From Sternotherus odoratus (taxonomy: Eukaryota; Chordata; Testudines; Kinosternidae), in assembly GCA_032164245.1 (NCBI GenBank), contig JAVMKO010000001.1, positions 19,133,603 through 19,197,602 on the forward strand: a DNA stretch of 64,000 bases, in the 5' to 3' direction. The notes below the pieces were generated by a model, which made no database searches, was not told where the DNA came from, and worked only from the letters and a program-made list of their open reading frames with translations. Both the position numbers and the translations under genes were made by a program. Of the stretch, positions 11,400 through 23,239 are shown piece by piece. The stretch's first letter is position 1, and every line of letters starts with the position of its first letter.

Positions 11400-11970
11400 T
11401 TTGAGTATGTAAAGGGTTAAGTGGAAAGGGGAAGTAGCACATTTCACCCTGGAATTCAGCATGACACAGTTGTGCCTTCGTCATCCTGATCCTGAGAGAT
11501 GTTCTAACCAAACCAGGCCAAAGTGAATCATAAATACCACCTGGCATGTGAGACCCTTTCACATCTTCTCCCCCACTTCCAATGTGTCCTTTTTCTTTCC
11601 CCCACTTTATTTCTATTCTTTCCTGTCCCTTTCTTTTTGCCTTCTGTCTAATAAAAGTCTGGCTTCGCCAGCCAAGACTATGTTTTGCAATTCTGCTGGG
11701 AGCCTATGACCAGAGAGGCAGCTAACAGCAATAGTCCAAACAGTCTTGGTATAGCTTTGTCAGGCCTTGGTGTGGCTGATAAGACAATATGCTGTGCTTG
11801 TGTTTTTCCAGCAGTGAGGCTGCAAGTGAAAGTTAGCACCAGAGACTTAAGCTTCATTTTCTATCTTTGCTGTTCTTGTCTTTCCCCTTTTGTGTGTGCT
11901 TGTCTTCTTTTGCTTTCTAGGACAGAGGACTGAACTAAGCTCCATTTATTTTTAGTACCCAAACAGGGCA
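11400..11970 (+). repeat. Possible LTR fragment
   Basis: The block contains a TATA-like 'aatcataaataccacc' (about 11527), a long pyrimidine tract, then a polyadenylation signal aataaaa (11650) followed by 'gtctggcttcgccagcc', a small palindrome. A TATA-like box, polypyrimidine and AATAAA about 120 bp later resemble an LTR U3-R-U5 arrangement. No TG...CA ends with a target duplication could be fixed, so this is tentative. Confidence 0.3.
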
Positions 11971-12019
11971 TAAGCTTTGTAGTGAGGGGGTGAATCTCAC
12001 CTAAAATGTGGTGTGTCCA

Positions 12020-12262
12020 AACTAATGAAGACTATAACCAGGTTCAAAAAAGAACTAGATAAGTTCATGGGGGATAGGTCCATCAACGGCTATTAGCCAG
12101 GATAGGAAGCTGGAAATGGGCAACAGGGGATGGATCACTTGATGGTTACCTGTTCTGTTCATTCCCTCTGAAGCACCTGGCATTGACTAATATTGGAAAA
12201 CAGGACACTGGGATAGATTGACATTGGTCTGACCCAGTATGACTGTTCTTATGTTCTTCACC
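12020..12262 (+). mobile_element. CR1 LINE 3' end
   Basis: About 240 bp match the 3' end of sauropsid CR1 elements: 'agataagttcatgggggata' near the 5' side, 'gggatggatcacttgatggt' in the middle, and the diagnostic terminal phrase 'tctgacccagtatgactgtt' plus 'cttatgttct'. It is 5' truncated, as usual for CR1, and lacks reverse transcriptase sequence. Confidence 0.8.
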
Positions 12263-13031
12263 CTGTGATATCACCCAGAGGAATCCATAGATAGGAGAGG
12301 CAGACTCCAGGTACAGCACTATGGGGAGTTAGTGTTCATGACAGGCAAACTCTGAGCACAGCCCTTAGAGGGCTATTGTTACAGGGCTGCTGAAGAGAAA
12401 AGGAGAGGCCACAATCTGATATCAGAGGACCTGGTCAGAAAGTACAAAGAGGGTATATTTGGGAAATTGAGGTCATGGCAGGAAAAAACAACTATGAACT
12501 GTCCCCAGATGTGAAAGTATTCCCAGAGACAGAAAGGAAAGCCTTAAACAGCAGAAGGGAATTTGGATACATCATCTCAAATACCAACAGACTGTGAGGT
12601 TAAAATATGGCAGAAATATTTAGCTAGATCAAGGTTAGCAAACAGTTAATCCTCAGCATAGTTCCATAATGCACAAACTAGCTGACAGAACTAGAGTGAG
12701 GTTAGTAGTACTATTTACTGCTTCAGCGATGGACTGTCAGTGCTTAACAGGACTGGAAAAGGAGCAGCCCCTGCTTGGAGCTGCTTACACTTAGACAAAG
12801 GTTAAGAAACAAACAAGGACAGAGAGCACAGTTAGGACAGAGATGACAGCAGCTCACGAGTTCTGCTTTAGTTGCATTCTTGTTGTCTCAGTTCCTTTTT
12901 TTCAATTTGTGGATCCAGTTTTTAGATTTGGTGGCATTTCTTTTCCCATTCTTTATAACCAATTGTTAGTGGCAAGAGGCAGTGACATCTAAAAGGGCAG
13001 GAGTTGTAGTTATTTGTGTTGGGAGAAGTCA
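12263..13031. other. Intergenic DNA without recognised features
   Basis: I see no gene or transposon end. A short stretch around 12745-12800 ('aggagcagcccctgcttgga') resembles the old 'gtccctgcc..gagctt' type repeat found elsewhere in the window, but it is too degraded to classify. Confidence 0.3.
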
Positions 13032-13039
13032 GCCTCTGT

Positions 13040-13674
13040 TAGGGTGACCAGACGTCCCAATAAAATTGGGACTGTCCCGATATTTAGCTGTTTGTCCCGC
13101 GTCCCGACTGAGGCATGGTCGGGACGCCATTTGTCCCGATATTCTAGTTTGGGGCTGCTCCAGGAAAAGGCGGACACTAGGACCCTGCAGCTCCCTAGGC
13201 ACTCCCCCCCCCCTTTCAGCCATTGGCAGATGGAGCCAGTACTTCTGGCGGGGGCAGCACGTGGAGAGCAGACCCCCGCCCCTGCAGCTGCTGACCCTGG
13301 GAGCCAGGCTGGAACTGCCAGCTAAGCAGTAGGGACTGCAGGCGGGAGCCAGGACCCTGGGTCCCCAGCCTGCGGTGGGACGGCGCCCGGAGTTTGGGGG
13401 AAGGAGGTGCCCCTGACCTGCAGCGCGGCTGCCTGTACCTGGCCCCATAAGGGGAGGAGGAGTCTCAGTGTCCCTGACCCGCAGCAGGGCTATGCCTGGC
13501 CTCAGAGCCAGGGGTGGCTGTGCCCGGAGCCAGGGGGGCTATGCCCGGTGCAGAAGTGGGGGCTGAGCCCCAGAGCCGGGGAAAGGGGGGTGGTACCTGG
13601 GGCAGGGTGGGGGTGGACTGTGGGCGGGGCCCCAGTGTGTCCCGATATTTTGGTTCTGTGATCTGGTCACCCTA
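13040..13674. mobile_element. Nonautonomous hAT-like element (TAGGGTGACCAG ends)
   Basis: A 635-bp element has perfect 12-bp terminal inverted repeats, tagggtgaccag and ctggtcaccc plus ta, and a perfect 8-bp target duplication gcctctgt at 13032-13039 and 13675-13682. The 8-bp duplication points to the hAT superfamily. Both ends continue with related 'gtcccgata' phrases; the centre is very GC-rich. Open frames up to 139 codons across it are composition artefacts, with no transposase residues. Confidence 0.85.
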
Positions 13675-13812
13675 GCCTCTGTGAATGAAGTACCCTCCTT
13701 AAGTGGATATTTATCATATTTTTCACATATCGAAGATTACAGGCATGTAATCTTCAATGGTATTAAGAGTTATAGCATCCCCACTGACTCCTTTGTAGTC
13801 AAAAATCACATA

Positions 13813-14111
13813 CAGTAGACTCTCGATTATCCAGGATGGTAGGGAAAAAATTAATCCTGGTTAATAAAATCTTGGATAATCACCATCCATAGGAAATATG
13901 GGGAAGGGGGGGTTGGTTCACCAGCCACCCTGCGCTGGGGGGACGGGGTGTTGGTTCACTGGCTGCCCTGCACCCTGGTGGGGGGTGTTGTGTTTGTTCT
14001 TGGGGCGACAACAAAGCCAGAGCCGGCCGTGCGAGTTATACATATTTTTTTTGACATCCTGGTTAATCCACTTTCTGGTTAACCCAATCCTGGATAATCG
14101 AGAGTCTACTG
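13813..14111. mobile_element. Tigger/pogo-like MITE
   Basis: A 299-bp element begins 'cagtagactctcgattatcc' and ends with the matching inverted 'ggataatcgagagtctactg', flanked by TA on both sides (13811-13812, 14112-14113). Long inverted ends and a TA duplication are the signature of Tc1/mariner-type (Tigger/pogo) MITEs. Subterminal repeats of 'ctggttaat' and 'ggataatc' occur near both ends. No transposase is present. Confidence 0.85.
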
Positions 14112-14877
14112 TAATCATATTACTGAGCCTTGTGCAATGCAAAGTGTTTGCCATATACACCAATGACATGTTCAATTTCTGCAAAAAGGACAGAGATTAC
14201 CTGAGTGCAGATCCAGATCAAAAGGTTGAGGGTGTTTGGATCCAGGGTTTGTTTCAGCATGTTGCATAAAAAAGGCCCATTTCCAAAGATCAGATTTACA
14301 TTTGCAATGTGCTAGTGTTTGGGAAGCTTTGAGTCAGCATTCTGGTTCAGACCTGTCTCTAGTTCAATGGTTATGTGAGAGTCTGGCTAGCACAAGTTTA
14401 TTTATCAGCACACTTTCAACATAATCAGTCAAGAGACATTTGGGTGAAGGGAATTTGTGTATGTCTCCACGTTTGTGTGTGCCTTTCTGAAGAACCATGG
14501 TCTACTGCGAGGAAGGACAATCTTTTTGGCCCGAGGGCCACATCGGGGTTCCAAAGTTGTATGGAGGGCCAGGTAGGGAAGGCTATGCCTCCCCAAAACA
14601 GCCTGGCCCCACCCCCTATCTGGCCCCCACCCCCTTCCCGTCCCGACTGCCCCCCTCAGAACTCTCAATCATCCAACTCCCTTTGCTCCTTGTCCCCTGA
14701 CCTCCCCCTCCAGATACCCTCCCTCGTAACCACACCCCCGGGTCCCTATTCCCTGTCTAAACCCCCTTCTCCTTGTCCCCTGACTGCCCCCTCCCAAGAC
14801 CCCCCCCCACCCTAACTGCCCCCCCCCCCGGACCCTACCCACTACCTGTCCACCCTGCTCCCTGTCCCGACTCCTAT

Positions 14878-14901
14878 CCACACACACACACACACACACA
14901 C
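14878..14901. repeat. (CA)n microsatellite
   Basis: About twelve CA dinucleotides within the C-rich centre of the hAT-like element. Confidence 0.9.
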
Positions 14902-14952
14902 TCCTTGAGAGACCCCAGGAACCCCACACCCTATACACACACCCCCATTCCC

Positions 14953-15081
14953 CAGGGCCGGCTCCAGGCACCAGCTGAGGAAGCCTGGGTGGCACATTCT
15001 AAGGGGCAGCATTCTGGTCAAAAAAGCCACCCTTTTATTTATTTATTGCTTGGGGCAGCAAAAAGGGTAGAGCCAGCCCTG
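14953..15081. mobile_element. Small MITE nested in a hAT-like element
   Basis: A 129-bp block opens with cagggccggct and closes with agccagccctg, an 11-bp inverted repeat with one mismatch. The centre includes 'cccttttatttatttattgc'. The CAGGGCCGG start is shared with the 45723-46325 element, so both are probably hAT-derived. Flanking duplications are not clear. Confidence 0.55.
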
Positions 15082-15204
15082 TGTTCCCAGCTCCCCAATC
15101 AGGAGCTCAGGGGCTGGGGAGGAGGGGCCCATGGGCCAGATGTGGCCCGCGGGATGCAGTTTGCCCACCCCTGGCCTAGTGAATAGGAGCTTGATCCTAC
15201 ACCA

Positions 15205-15440
15205 TTAACATAAGAATGGCATACTGAGTCAAGCCAATGGTCCATCTAGTCCAGGATCCTGCTGTCCAACGGTGGCCAGTCACAGATGCTTCACAGAGAA
15301 TGAACAGAACAGAACAATTATCAAGTGATCCATCCCCTGTCATTCAGTCCCAGCTTCTGGCAATCAGAGGGACACCCAGAGGACGGGGTTGCATTCTTGA
15401 GCATCTTGGTTAATGGCCTGTCCTCCATAAATTTATCTAA
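15205..15440 (-). mobile_element. CR1 LINE 3' end, minus strand
   Basis: In the plus reading it starts with 'ataagaatggcatactgagt' and continues with 'ggtccatctagtccaggatc', then 'tgatccatcccctgtcattc'. These are the reverse complement of the standard CR1 3' region. It is 5' truncated and carries no coding sequence. Confidence 0.75.
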
Positions 15441-18400
15441 TTATTGATTACTACTTAATTTATACTGTTTAATTTAATTAATTTATCAACAGTAAAAATC
15501 AGTAGGATTTTTCCATTGACTTGGACAGGAGTAGGGACAAACTTAAGGCACAAGTCAAGGAGTTGATAAATCTGGTTTCAGCCATTGACAAGGCCACAGA
15601 CCTGCTGCTTGCCCTTTAGCAAATGACCTACCCATGATGATATGACTACACAGGAAATGAAGGTGTGATTTTTAGCATGGGTATTTCTTCTATGTACTGG
15701 TGCAAACATCATGGCTGGTAAACAGTTGAAAGTGGAGCAAAGACTTCTCCCATCTGCACAAAAGGGGAAGTAGCAGCCTTGTGAAGTTTTGAATTTCAAC
15801 AAAAAACCTTAAAAGTTTCTAACAAGAAGTTTTATGAAAATTACGTCCCATTTTTTTGACCAACTCTATATTTTGTTGCTGGGGATTTTGGAGTTTTTTA
15901 GTCCGGGGTTTACGTCCTATTTCCGGGGGCACTGAAATGCAAATTTTTAAAACACAGCCCTGTGATGATCTCAGCCACCATATATTGACAATGGTTGCTA
16001 AGCCCATCTTGAAGAAGAAAAGAATTCTCTTCCCACTTAACACAATCCCTCCACATGTAAACACATGCACTTTATCGAGGGACAGCAAACTTGGCCCTGG
16101 AGGAGAAGTGAGTTCTAGAATGAAGGGCCCACCAACTACAGATATTCAGATCTAGGAACTGCCACCTTGGGTGTCTCAAGCAGTTGATTAAGAGCATGAG
16201 GAGAGATAAGGTTAAAACCTCAGTAGGTCAGAAACTATTCTTCTTACAGGTTTCTAGTATTAGTTCTGTAGATCACATGCTATTAGTAGTGTAGGTCACG
16301 TGAGCAAGGCTTGGGAGAACTAGCCTGCTTACCCAAAAAGTAGAAGGAGGAATAGCAAAGAAAGCAGCGAGTGATAGAACAAAGGGGAAAGGAGGAACAA
16401 GGAGAAATAAGGAGGAACATGGCAAGGAGGAACAACAAAGAGCTGACCAGAGTATGCACTTGGCTGTCACTAAGGATGAAATGCACTCTGTTTAGGAGGA
16501 ACAACACAAGAGTCTCTCAACACCACTCAGGCCTCACAACAGATGAGAGTCCATAACAGAGCAATCAACGAGGCTGCCTGCACACCCCTTGTGCACTACA
16601 AAAAGATCTCTGGGTCTGCGTCATCTGGAATGGAAAACCACAATAGGGCAGGCCTGAGGCGGAGCTGCACATTCACATTTATATGGATTCAGTGGCCTCA
16701 TACTCCAGGCACAGAGGGGAATAGCAAATTCTATTCCAGTCCATAGAATTGAGCAGTAGCTATGAAGGGGCATAGGCAGCCCCTCACTCTGGCTGTGGGC
16801 CTGGATTTCATCACCTGAGACACTCTGAATTCAACCTGCACAGAGCCTGAATTCTCAGCTTCCATGCAGGGGGAGTGGATTTCATCTTTGATGGATGGGA
16901 TCTGCCCAATATGCCCCTGTCCCAGGAAGGGCAGCATCAGCATCTCCGGCACCTTTGGGACCGAATGCAGATTGCCAGAGCTGCAATTTCAAACTTTAAA
17001 AATAACTTTTTAATTAAAGGAAAATGCAAAAAATTTTAGAAAGCCCTTTTCATTTTTCAAAAGAAACATATTTAGGATGGTTTATTACTAAGAAGCACAG
17101 CACGTAAATCAGCTTAGCTGCAGGAACACAAGGTCAAGCATAAAAATAAGGGGCATAAAAGCCATTTAATGAAAAGCTAATCAAAATATAAATGTGACTG
17201 CATCATGCCTCAATGGCCTTCTAAGGGGAGCAAATTCTAAAAGCAGAGCCCTCAGCAGAGGATGCCATACTGCCAAGCAAAGCCCAGTTCTATCAGCCAA
17301 ATTCATAGTTACATTTGCCGATAGTGACATGTTGAGGTGTGGGCATACCATGCTGTAATTTGCACATTGAAGGGGTAGAACGGTAGAACTGTAGTAAATA
17401 AAGGAACCAGTGGGAGGGGTAAAAAGGTGTAGGCTGACGTAACCACAGGAGGGCTTAAGAAAGCATAGGATACAATAGGGTGTAGGTTGGGCTGCCATAG
17501 GGCTGTCACAGGTAGGGGTGTTCCATAGCACCTCCTGTAGGGTCAAGTGTGGTGTTGCAGACACTTCCTGCATTAGTCCACAGGTTGAGTCTGTCCGCTT
17601 CAAGCTGGGCGGTCGGTGCCAAAAGTTCAGCATCGTTCCCTGAACAGTTAGTTAGCTAAGGATAACAAAACCAGAGTCTGTCTGTCTGCCTTTAAGCAAA
17701 GAAAAACACCACCAAGGCAAGTTCTGACCTCTCCCTTGGGGTCGGGGCTAGCAATGAGGAAAACCTCCTCTGAACCGCCTCCTCACCCCACACTGCCCCT
17801 GAGAAGCAGCAGGCAAGCCGTCTTAACTGGCCTGCTGGCTTCCAGTTGGCCAGTGTCTCCTCCTAGCCCTTTTAGGCCTCTGGAGCACTAAAGTCATGTT
17901 GGTAGCCAGGGGAGGGGAGGGGGGAATGTCAGGGCACTGATGCCTCCAGCAGGAGCCAGAGACGGAGTGACTGACCCATCACACCCCTAATCATTTCTAA
18001 ATTTTGACTGGATGTTTAAGCTTAAGTTCTGCTAGCAAATGCTCCCGGACTTATCTTAAGTGCAGTGGCAGGGTATATGGTTAGCGGTGGTATCTCACAT
18101 AGCTGGGCCCCACACCATTCACAGCTTTGGAGAGAGCAATCAACACCTTGAATTGCACCAGGAGCAGGCATAAATCCAGTGCAGAAACATGAGCAATGGA
18201 TGTCACATATTCATGACTGACTGCATCCCTTGTATGAACTGGTTGGATTTATTTGCATTCGCTGTCAATAATTACAAGAGTTGAATCACACTGCATGGAG
18301 TCAGAATGCAGCTTTTATCTAAGCAAGAGGTACTTGGAAATGCATGAGGCTTAAACAGACCATTGCTACAGCTTCCTCTGATTATTTGATGGCTGCAGTT

Positions 18401-20936
18401 GCCTCAGGGGTTGACCTGACAAACACACTACCCTCCTAGCATTTGCTGCCTCTTGTGTTTGAATGTGGGGTGTCATTCAGGGGTATTCACAGACCATACT
18501 CAAAATGTATAACTTGGTGGTGAGCAGAAATCAAATATGAGGAAACAGTGCAATCAAGGCTAGCTCCCACCCCACCTAAATCCTTATCTTTTCCACCTCC
18601 TTCTCCAGCAGTGGGACCCTCTGGTAGATCTGAGGAGCTAAACTCTCTTCAGTGTTAGGACCCTGTACAGCAAGGACTTGGGTTCACAGAAAAATTGATC
18701 TGTGCTTCATTTGCCCCTGCTTTGCCAGGTCTCTGGAGCACTACAAGAATTTCCCTGTAGGTCTGTCCAGTCTGGATAGATCACCCTAGGGAGAGGACAA
18801 ACAAGAGGCCTATTTAAAAATATCATACCAGACAAGGAGGTGTTAATTGGGCAGCCCAAAAGCAGAGCTTCAAATGAAAAATGTATGGTGATTTGCTAGA
18901 AATGCATTAACATGTACATATTATAAACTTCATAAGAATTCATCTCTTTATATTTTAATAAGGTCAGCACCAATCACCCTCCCTTATTCTTACTGAGATT
19001 CACATGTCAGATAAGATATAGTTTGCACTTTTTAATTGCACGTCATCTCTACCTTGTGGCTTAACCTTGTCTGGTGCACAGCACTCATTTACATCGGAGA
19101 TGGGCATAAACAAAGCCCTGGCTCCAAATGCTACTGAGCTTTGGGGAAGCCTGGATACAGATCTAGTCCAATGATTTGTGTTTGAAGATATGCTTTTGAA
19201 AAACACTAATTACTTGATGACTTAGTACAGTAACTTAATACAATATAACTCAATACAGTAATTGGTTGTAATTTTGCATCTTGTTTTATGCAGGAAATCA
19301 GACTAGAAGCCCAACTTTTATTTTCCTTGTGGCTGTTCTAATCAGGTATTAAGAACATACTTTGAAATATAAAGCAGACACCTTAACCCTCCCTAGGATT
19401 CACCTAATTTAGGTTAGATAGCATAATCTAGCTAATATAATTTCAAATCCATTTTGCCAATATTTAACCTCTTCCTGAAAATAATGAAGTTGGGAAGGAT
19501 TCAGATGGGCTCAGAATGTTGCTGCTTATTTTTATTGGCTACTTATTATTTGGTCACAAATATTTACATATTCACAAGTATGTTCCTGTCAGCCCTGAAC
19601 TGCATCAAGTTATCTCCTTTTCTTCCCCCTCCAGTCCTGGTGTTGGCATGGCAGGGCTAGTTGGATCCACAGGCTCTCTTTAACCCTTTCTCTGCTGGTG
19701 TGGGATTTCTCTGCTCTATCACAGCATGTTTCATGTCTGTTGAATCAACATTTTCAGATGAAAAGCTGTTTCTTGGGAAAATTTTCAACCCACTCTAAAC
19801 ATTCTATTCTAACAATTATTTCTTCCAGGGCACCATCCGCTCTGCTAAGCAGTCGGTATAGAATAGATGAAATACCACTAAAAGGTTGGGGGTTTTTTGG
19901 TTGAATGTTATTATTATTCCCAAAGTATGTGCTAGTATGCATGGCTGCAGGACTGTTCTCAAAATAGTTCTATACGCATGATAATATTTTTTTTGTATTG
20001 CAGTTTCAGTGATTAGCAAAAGTTGTCCAAGGGCACAGAGATTTGTCCTTGAGTTTGCTGTTGACAGTAGATAGAACTTGGCTTTCAAATACTGTTTGCA
20101 TCAGAAAGGGCAGAGTTGATTCTGAGCTATAAACTCTGAGCTGAGATTAAGTGCTGAGTCAGAGGTTTTGGAAATGAGTGATTTCAGGACTACAAATGTG
20201 TGGTATTAGTACTGAAATGAGACCCTTTTTAGGTGAAACTCAAACCTGCACTCTAAAAATGTTACCCTTCTAAGTAAGCATAAAAACAATGTCTCCTGTG
20301 TGCCTGTTATAGCCTTTAAAATGGGGCATTCTTTTCTGCAGTGCTCCCTAGGCACAGGCTATCCTCCGCAAGGACTCCCCTCCTCCTCTGACACCCCACA
20401 GCTGCATCCCAGGTTGAAAAACAGTGACATTTTTCACAAACATTTTTGCAAATAATCTGTCTCTGTGTTTTATTTCCAAATTCCAAATTTTTCATCCCCT
20501 CCAGTTCTGAGGCTTCCTGCAGCTCGATGACTATTCCCTTTTTTGTGCATATCTATAAGCAGGCACAGAAGTGGGAAATAACCATGGGCTAACTAAGGGA
20601 AAGAATTGAGCTCTGGCAAAATGCTAGAGTTTTGCTGAGACAAATCACTGCAAGAGAAGCAGGGAAATCAGGCCAGCTGCCTCCTTTGAAATAGCATCTG
20701 GGAAGACATGTGATAATAAGAACACCCACCACATCAACTGATTTGCTTCTGCCCTGGTGCTAAATCATCATCAGGGATCACACCCTCTCTCCTACTCCAC
20801 ATACATTGTAATTAGATTAAAGATTTACTTTGGGGCAGAGCCAGTGGTTGTCTTTTGTTTTTTAAAAACCACAAACAACATGAGGAAACCACATGGGCAC
20901 AGTGCAGTTCCAAATAATATGTTTATTATATGTATA
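15441..20936. other. Long intergenic stretch
   Basis: No host exon was recognised in 5.5 kb. The segment 17180-17990 is richer in GC, with pyrimidine/purine blocks and a 'cctcctcaccccacactgcc' section that could be an LTR relic on the minus strand, but no ends were found. Open frames (up to 150 codons on the minus strand around 17181-17633) lack homology that I can see. Other parts are AT-rich unique-looking DNA. Confidence 0.3.
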
Positions 20937-21006
20937 CAGAGATGTCGGGTGTAGCTGAAATAAACTGGTTAGTCTTGGAGGTGCTACAAAGTCTTCCTTG
21001 TCTTAG
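20937..21006 (+). repeat. PLE 3' tail fragment
   Basis: The phrase 'gctgaaataaactggttagt' followed by 'cttggaggtgctacaaagtc' closely matches the tail of the PLE copy at 2210-2262. Only the last ~70 bp are present. Confidence 0.55.
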
Positions 21007-21222
21007 TGACATACCTACTGCTACTCTGACCAGTTTGTGGTGGCTCTGTAACAGGCCATAGTAAGCCTCACTAGAGGCCTCACAAACTATTTAAAGAGGC
21101 CTGTACTCTTTTCCTATAAAATACATTGGCATCTGCCTGTTGTTCTTCAGAGTACTACAAAGACTTTATTCCACCTGCTTTTAAGTACATGGACAGAAAT
21201 TCCACCCCCACATACACCTGTG

Positions 21223-21309
21223 TAGATCTGAAATAACTCCATTGGGCTCAGTGGAGTAACACCAAGGTAGATCTGAAATAACTCCATTGGGCTCAGTGGA
21301 GTAACACCA
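21223..21309. repeat. 45-bp direct tandem duplication
   Basis: A unit starting tagatctgaaataactcc and including 'ggctcagtggagtaacacca' occurs at 21223 and again at 21268. The two copies appear identical over about 42 bp. It is a local duplication inside old repeat-like DNA, with no evident function. Confidence 0.85.
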
Positions 21310-21467
21310 GTCTAAAACTAGTGTGAAAGCCAGAATCCACACCCCAGTTCTGTAACTATAACAAAAGTGATCCAGGTGCATCTCCTGAAGTTTTAATTCA
21401 TTGTTTCATACACTGGGCTTAACCCAAACCTATATTATAACATTGTGTCCTTCCTATTTACACAACA

Positions 21468-22264
21468 TCCTATATAATAAAAGACTAGAGAAGTGTGTGT
21501 GAAGCCGTCATGCGCAGTAGAGACGGCCCAGACGAACGGCATGCTGGGAGGTGTAGTTCGGCAGCACAACATGGCCGCCACGCGTGCACCGCCGAAAGGG
21601 AAGCAGGGTCTGGATCAGGGGCTCGGGCAGGAGGGTGGCTGGGCGCAGGAGGCGCGGGCAGGGGGCTCTGGCCAGGCGGGGCGCAGGAAGGGGGCGCTGG
21701 GCCGGCGGGGCGGAGGCGCCCGGGCACAGCCCGGCCAGCTGTGCCCAGCAGAGAGCCGAGCGAGGGGGAGGGAGGGAGGAGGCAGAGAGCCGAGCGGGGG
21801 GGAGGGGGGGAGGAGGCAGAGAGCCGAGCGGGGGGGAGGAGGGGGGAGGGGGCAGAGAGCCGGGAGGGGCAGAGAGGCAGAGAGCTGAGCGAGTGTGGGG
21901 GGGTGTTGGGGGAAGAGAGCTGAGCGAGTGTGGGGGGGTGTTGGGGGAAGAGAGCTGAGCGAGTGTGGGGGGGTGTTGGGGGAAGAGAGCTGAGCGAGTG
22001 TGGGGGGGTGTTGGGGGAAGAGAGCTGAGCGAGTGTGGGGGGGTGTTGGGGGAAGAGAGCTGAGCGAGTGTGGGGGGGTGTTGGGGGAAGAGAGCTGAGC
22101 GAGTGTGGGGGGGTGTTGGGGGAAGAGAGCTGAGCGAGTGTGGGGGGGTGTTGGGGGAAGAGAGCTGAGCGAGTGTGGGGGGTGTTGGGGGAAGAGAGCT
22201 GAGCGAGTGGGGGGAGGGCCGCGAGCCGTTACTGTTGGCCCGTGTACACGGACTTTTACACTAG
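21468..22264 (+). mobile_element. Nonautonomous Helitron with internal minisatellite
   Basis: The element begins TCCTATATAATAAAAG and ends with a perfect 12-bp palindrome ccgtgtacacgg (22240-22251), then nine bases, then CTAG (22261-22264). It lies between A (21467) and T (22265). A 5' TC, a 3' hairpin close to CTRR and insertion between A and T are the defining features of Helitrons, which move by rolling-circle replication. The first ~300 bp are GC-rich and the rest is largely a 35-bp minisatellite. No Rep or helicase sequence remains, so it depends on another copy. The 223-codon minus-strand open frame across it is only the repeat read in a periodic frame. Confidence 0.85.
21881..22209 (+). 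repeat. 35-bp GC-rich minisatellite inside a Helitron
   Basis: The unit starts agagctgagcgagtgtgg and continues with gggggtgttgggggaag. It repeats about nine times with almost no variation, one late unit having one G fewer. A less regular, slightly different purine-rich repeat precedes it (about 21760-21870). The homogeneity suggests recent expansion. Confidence 0.9.
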
Positions 22265-23239
22265 TTACAAATATGGGGATAACCACACAGGCACATTGGA
22301 GTCAAATTGTTTATTAACTGTGCTCAAATACAGAAGACCTACCTACATATGTACACTGCAGTTTTGGTAGGGCATAGCTACTCCAACATGGGACACAGAG
22401 GTCCACTAGAGGGCTCCCAACTATTTACATCTATTGACTTAAAGTGCAGCCAATGGCTTGAGTACACCCACAGTTCGTTCTTAAAAAGAAAAGACCAAAT
22501 AACTGAACCGAGCTACACTGTTTGTCCACAGACAAAATAGTACAATACGAAAAGAAGATAACATGGACTCTCCCTCCAGGAAGCAAATTTTCATAGCTTG
22601 TTCCTCTTATGCTGAAGGTGTGCTTCAAAGATACGCATTTCAGCTAGTAATATTTATAGAATGATTTTACAAGTTACAAAAATTTTGATGCTTTATTAAA
22701 ATCCAACCCACCAGTTTGTACCAGATCCTTAACTTGTTGGTCTGGACCTTCCTTATCTTTGTTTTGAATGCTAGCATTTCATCTACATCCCTATACTTTC
22801 ACATATCTTATTTTGAATACTACATTCCACTTGAAAGTAGTCCCCAACAATACTTGGTACAAAGTATTTATGCATCTTTGCTTTAACAAGGTTCCTATTT
22901 TCAAAAATGTTGACGCATGCTTCACGGGGTAAACAGAGTTGTGAAGAAAGCATAATTAGTTGTTGTGTATACTACATCTAGCATATATGTACAGGATAAT
23001 ACTTAATGTATTCAAATCTCCACACCAACAGCTTTAAAGTTTCATCATGACTTTAAAGTTTGTTTGAATATATTTTCAGTTTAATTTTAATTTTGTTGCA
23101 AATTTTTAAAAAAGTTAATTTTATTAACTCTCCCTCGGGCTTCATATTAAGAGAGCCCCCTCTCCCCCTCTCTTAACTGCCTTTTCAGCATTTCAGCATA
23201 TCCCACTAAGTTTAATTGGTACTGTGATTTTAAATCTGT
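22265..23239. other. AT-rich intergenic DNA
   Basis: No gene, repeat end or RNA motif could be supported in this stretch of about 1 kb. Confidence 0.35.

Larger units (their letters stand above)
14508..15173. mobile_element. Nonautonomous hAT-like element carrying a nested MITE
   Basis: The left end reads 'cgaggaaggacaatcttttt' then ggcccgagggccacat. The right end reads 'agatgtggcccgcgggatgc' to cacccctg. The ends are an imperfect inverted repeat of the CAGGGGTGGGCAA... hAT type. Flanks gtctactg (14500-14507) and gcctagtg (15174-15181) agree at 6 of 8 positions, fitting an aged 8-bp duplication. The interior is C-rich, with a (CA)n run and a second smaller element at 14953-15081. Confidence 0.6.

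Noticed and set aside
13014..13661. Overlapping open frames of up to 139 codons
   Set aside because: They lie within the 13040-13674 hAT-like element and change strand and frame freely. No transposase residues.
17181..17633. 150-codon minus-strand open frame
   Set aside because: No recognisable domain; the region looks like repeat-derived DNA and the overlapping frame differs without conservation evidence.
21881..22209. CRISPR or centromeric satellite
   Set aside because: No spacers and only about nine units inside a Helitron; it is a small minisatellite.
21615..22286. 223-codon minus-strand open frame, the longest in the window
   Set aside because: It is the 35-bp minisatellite and GC-rich Helitron core read in a periodic frame (Pro/Thr/Ser/Leu repeats). 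No protein signature.
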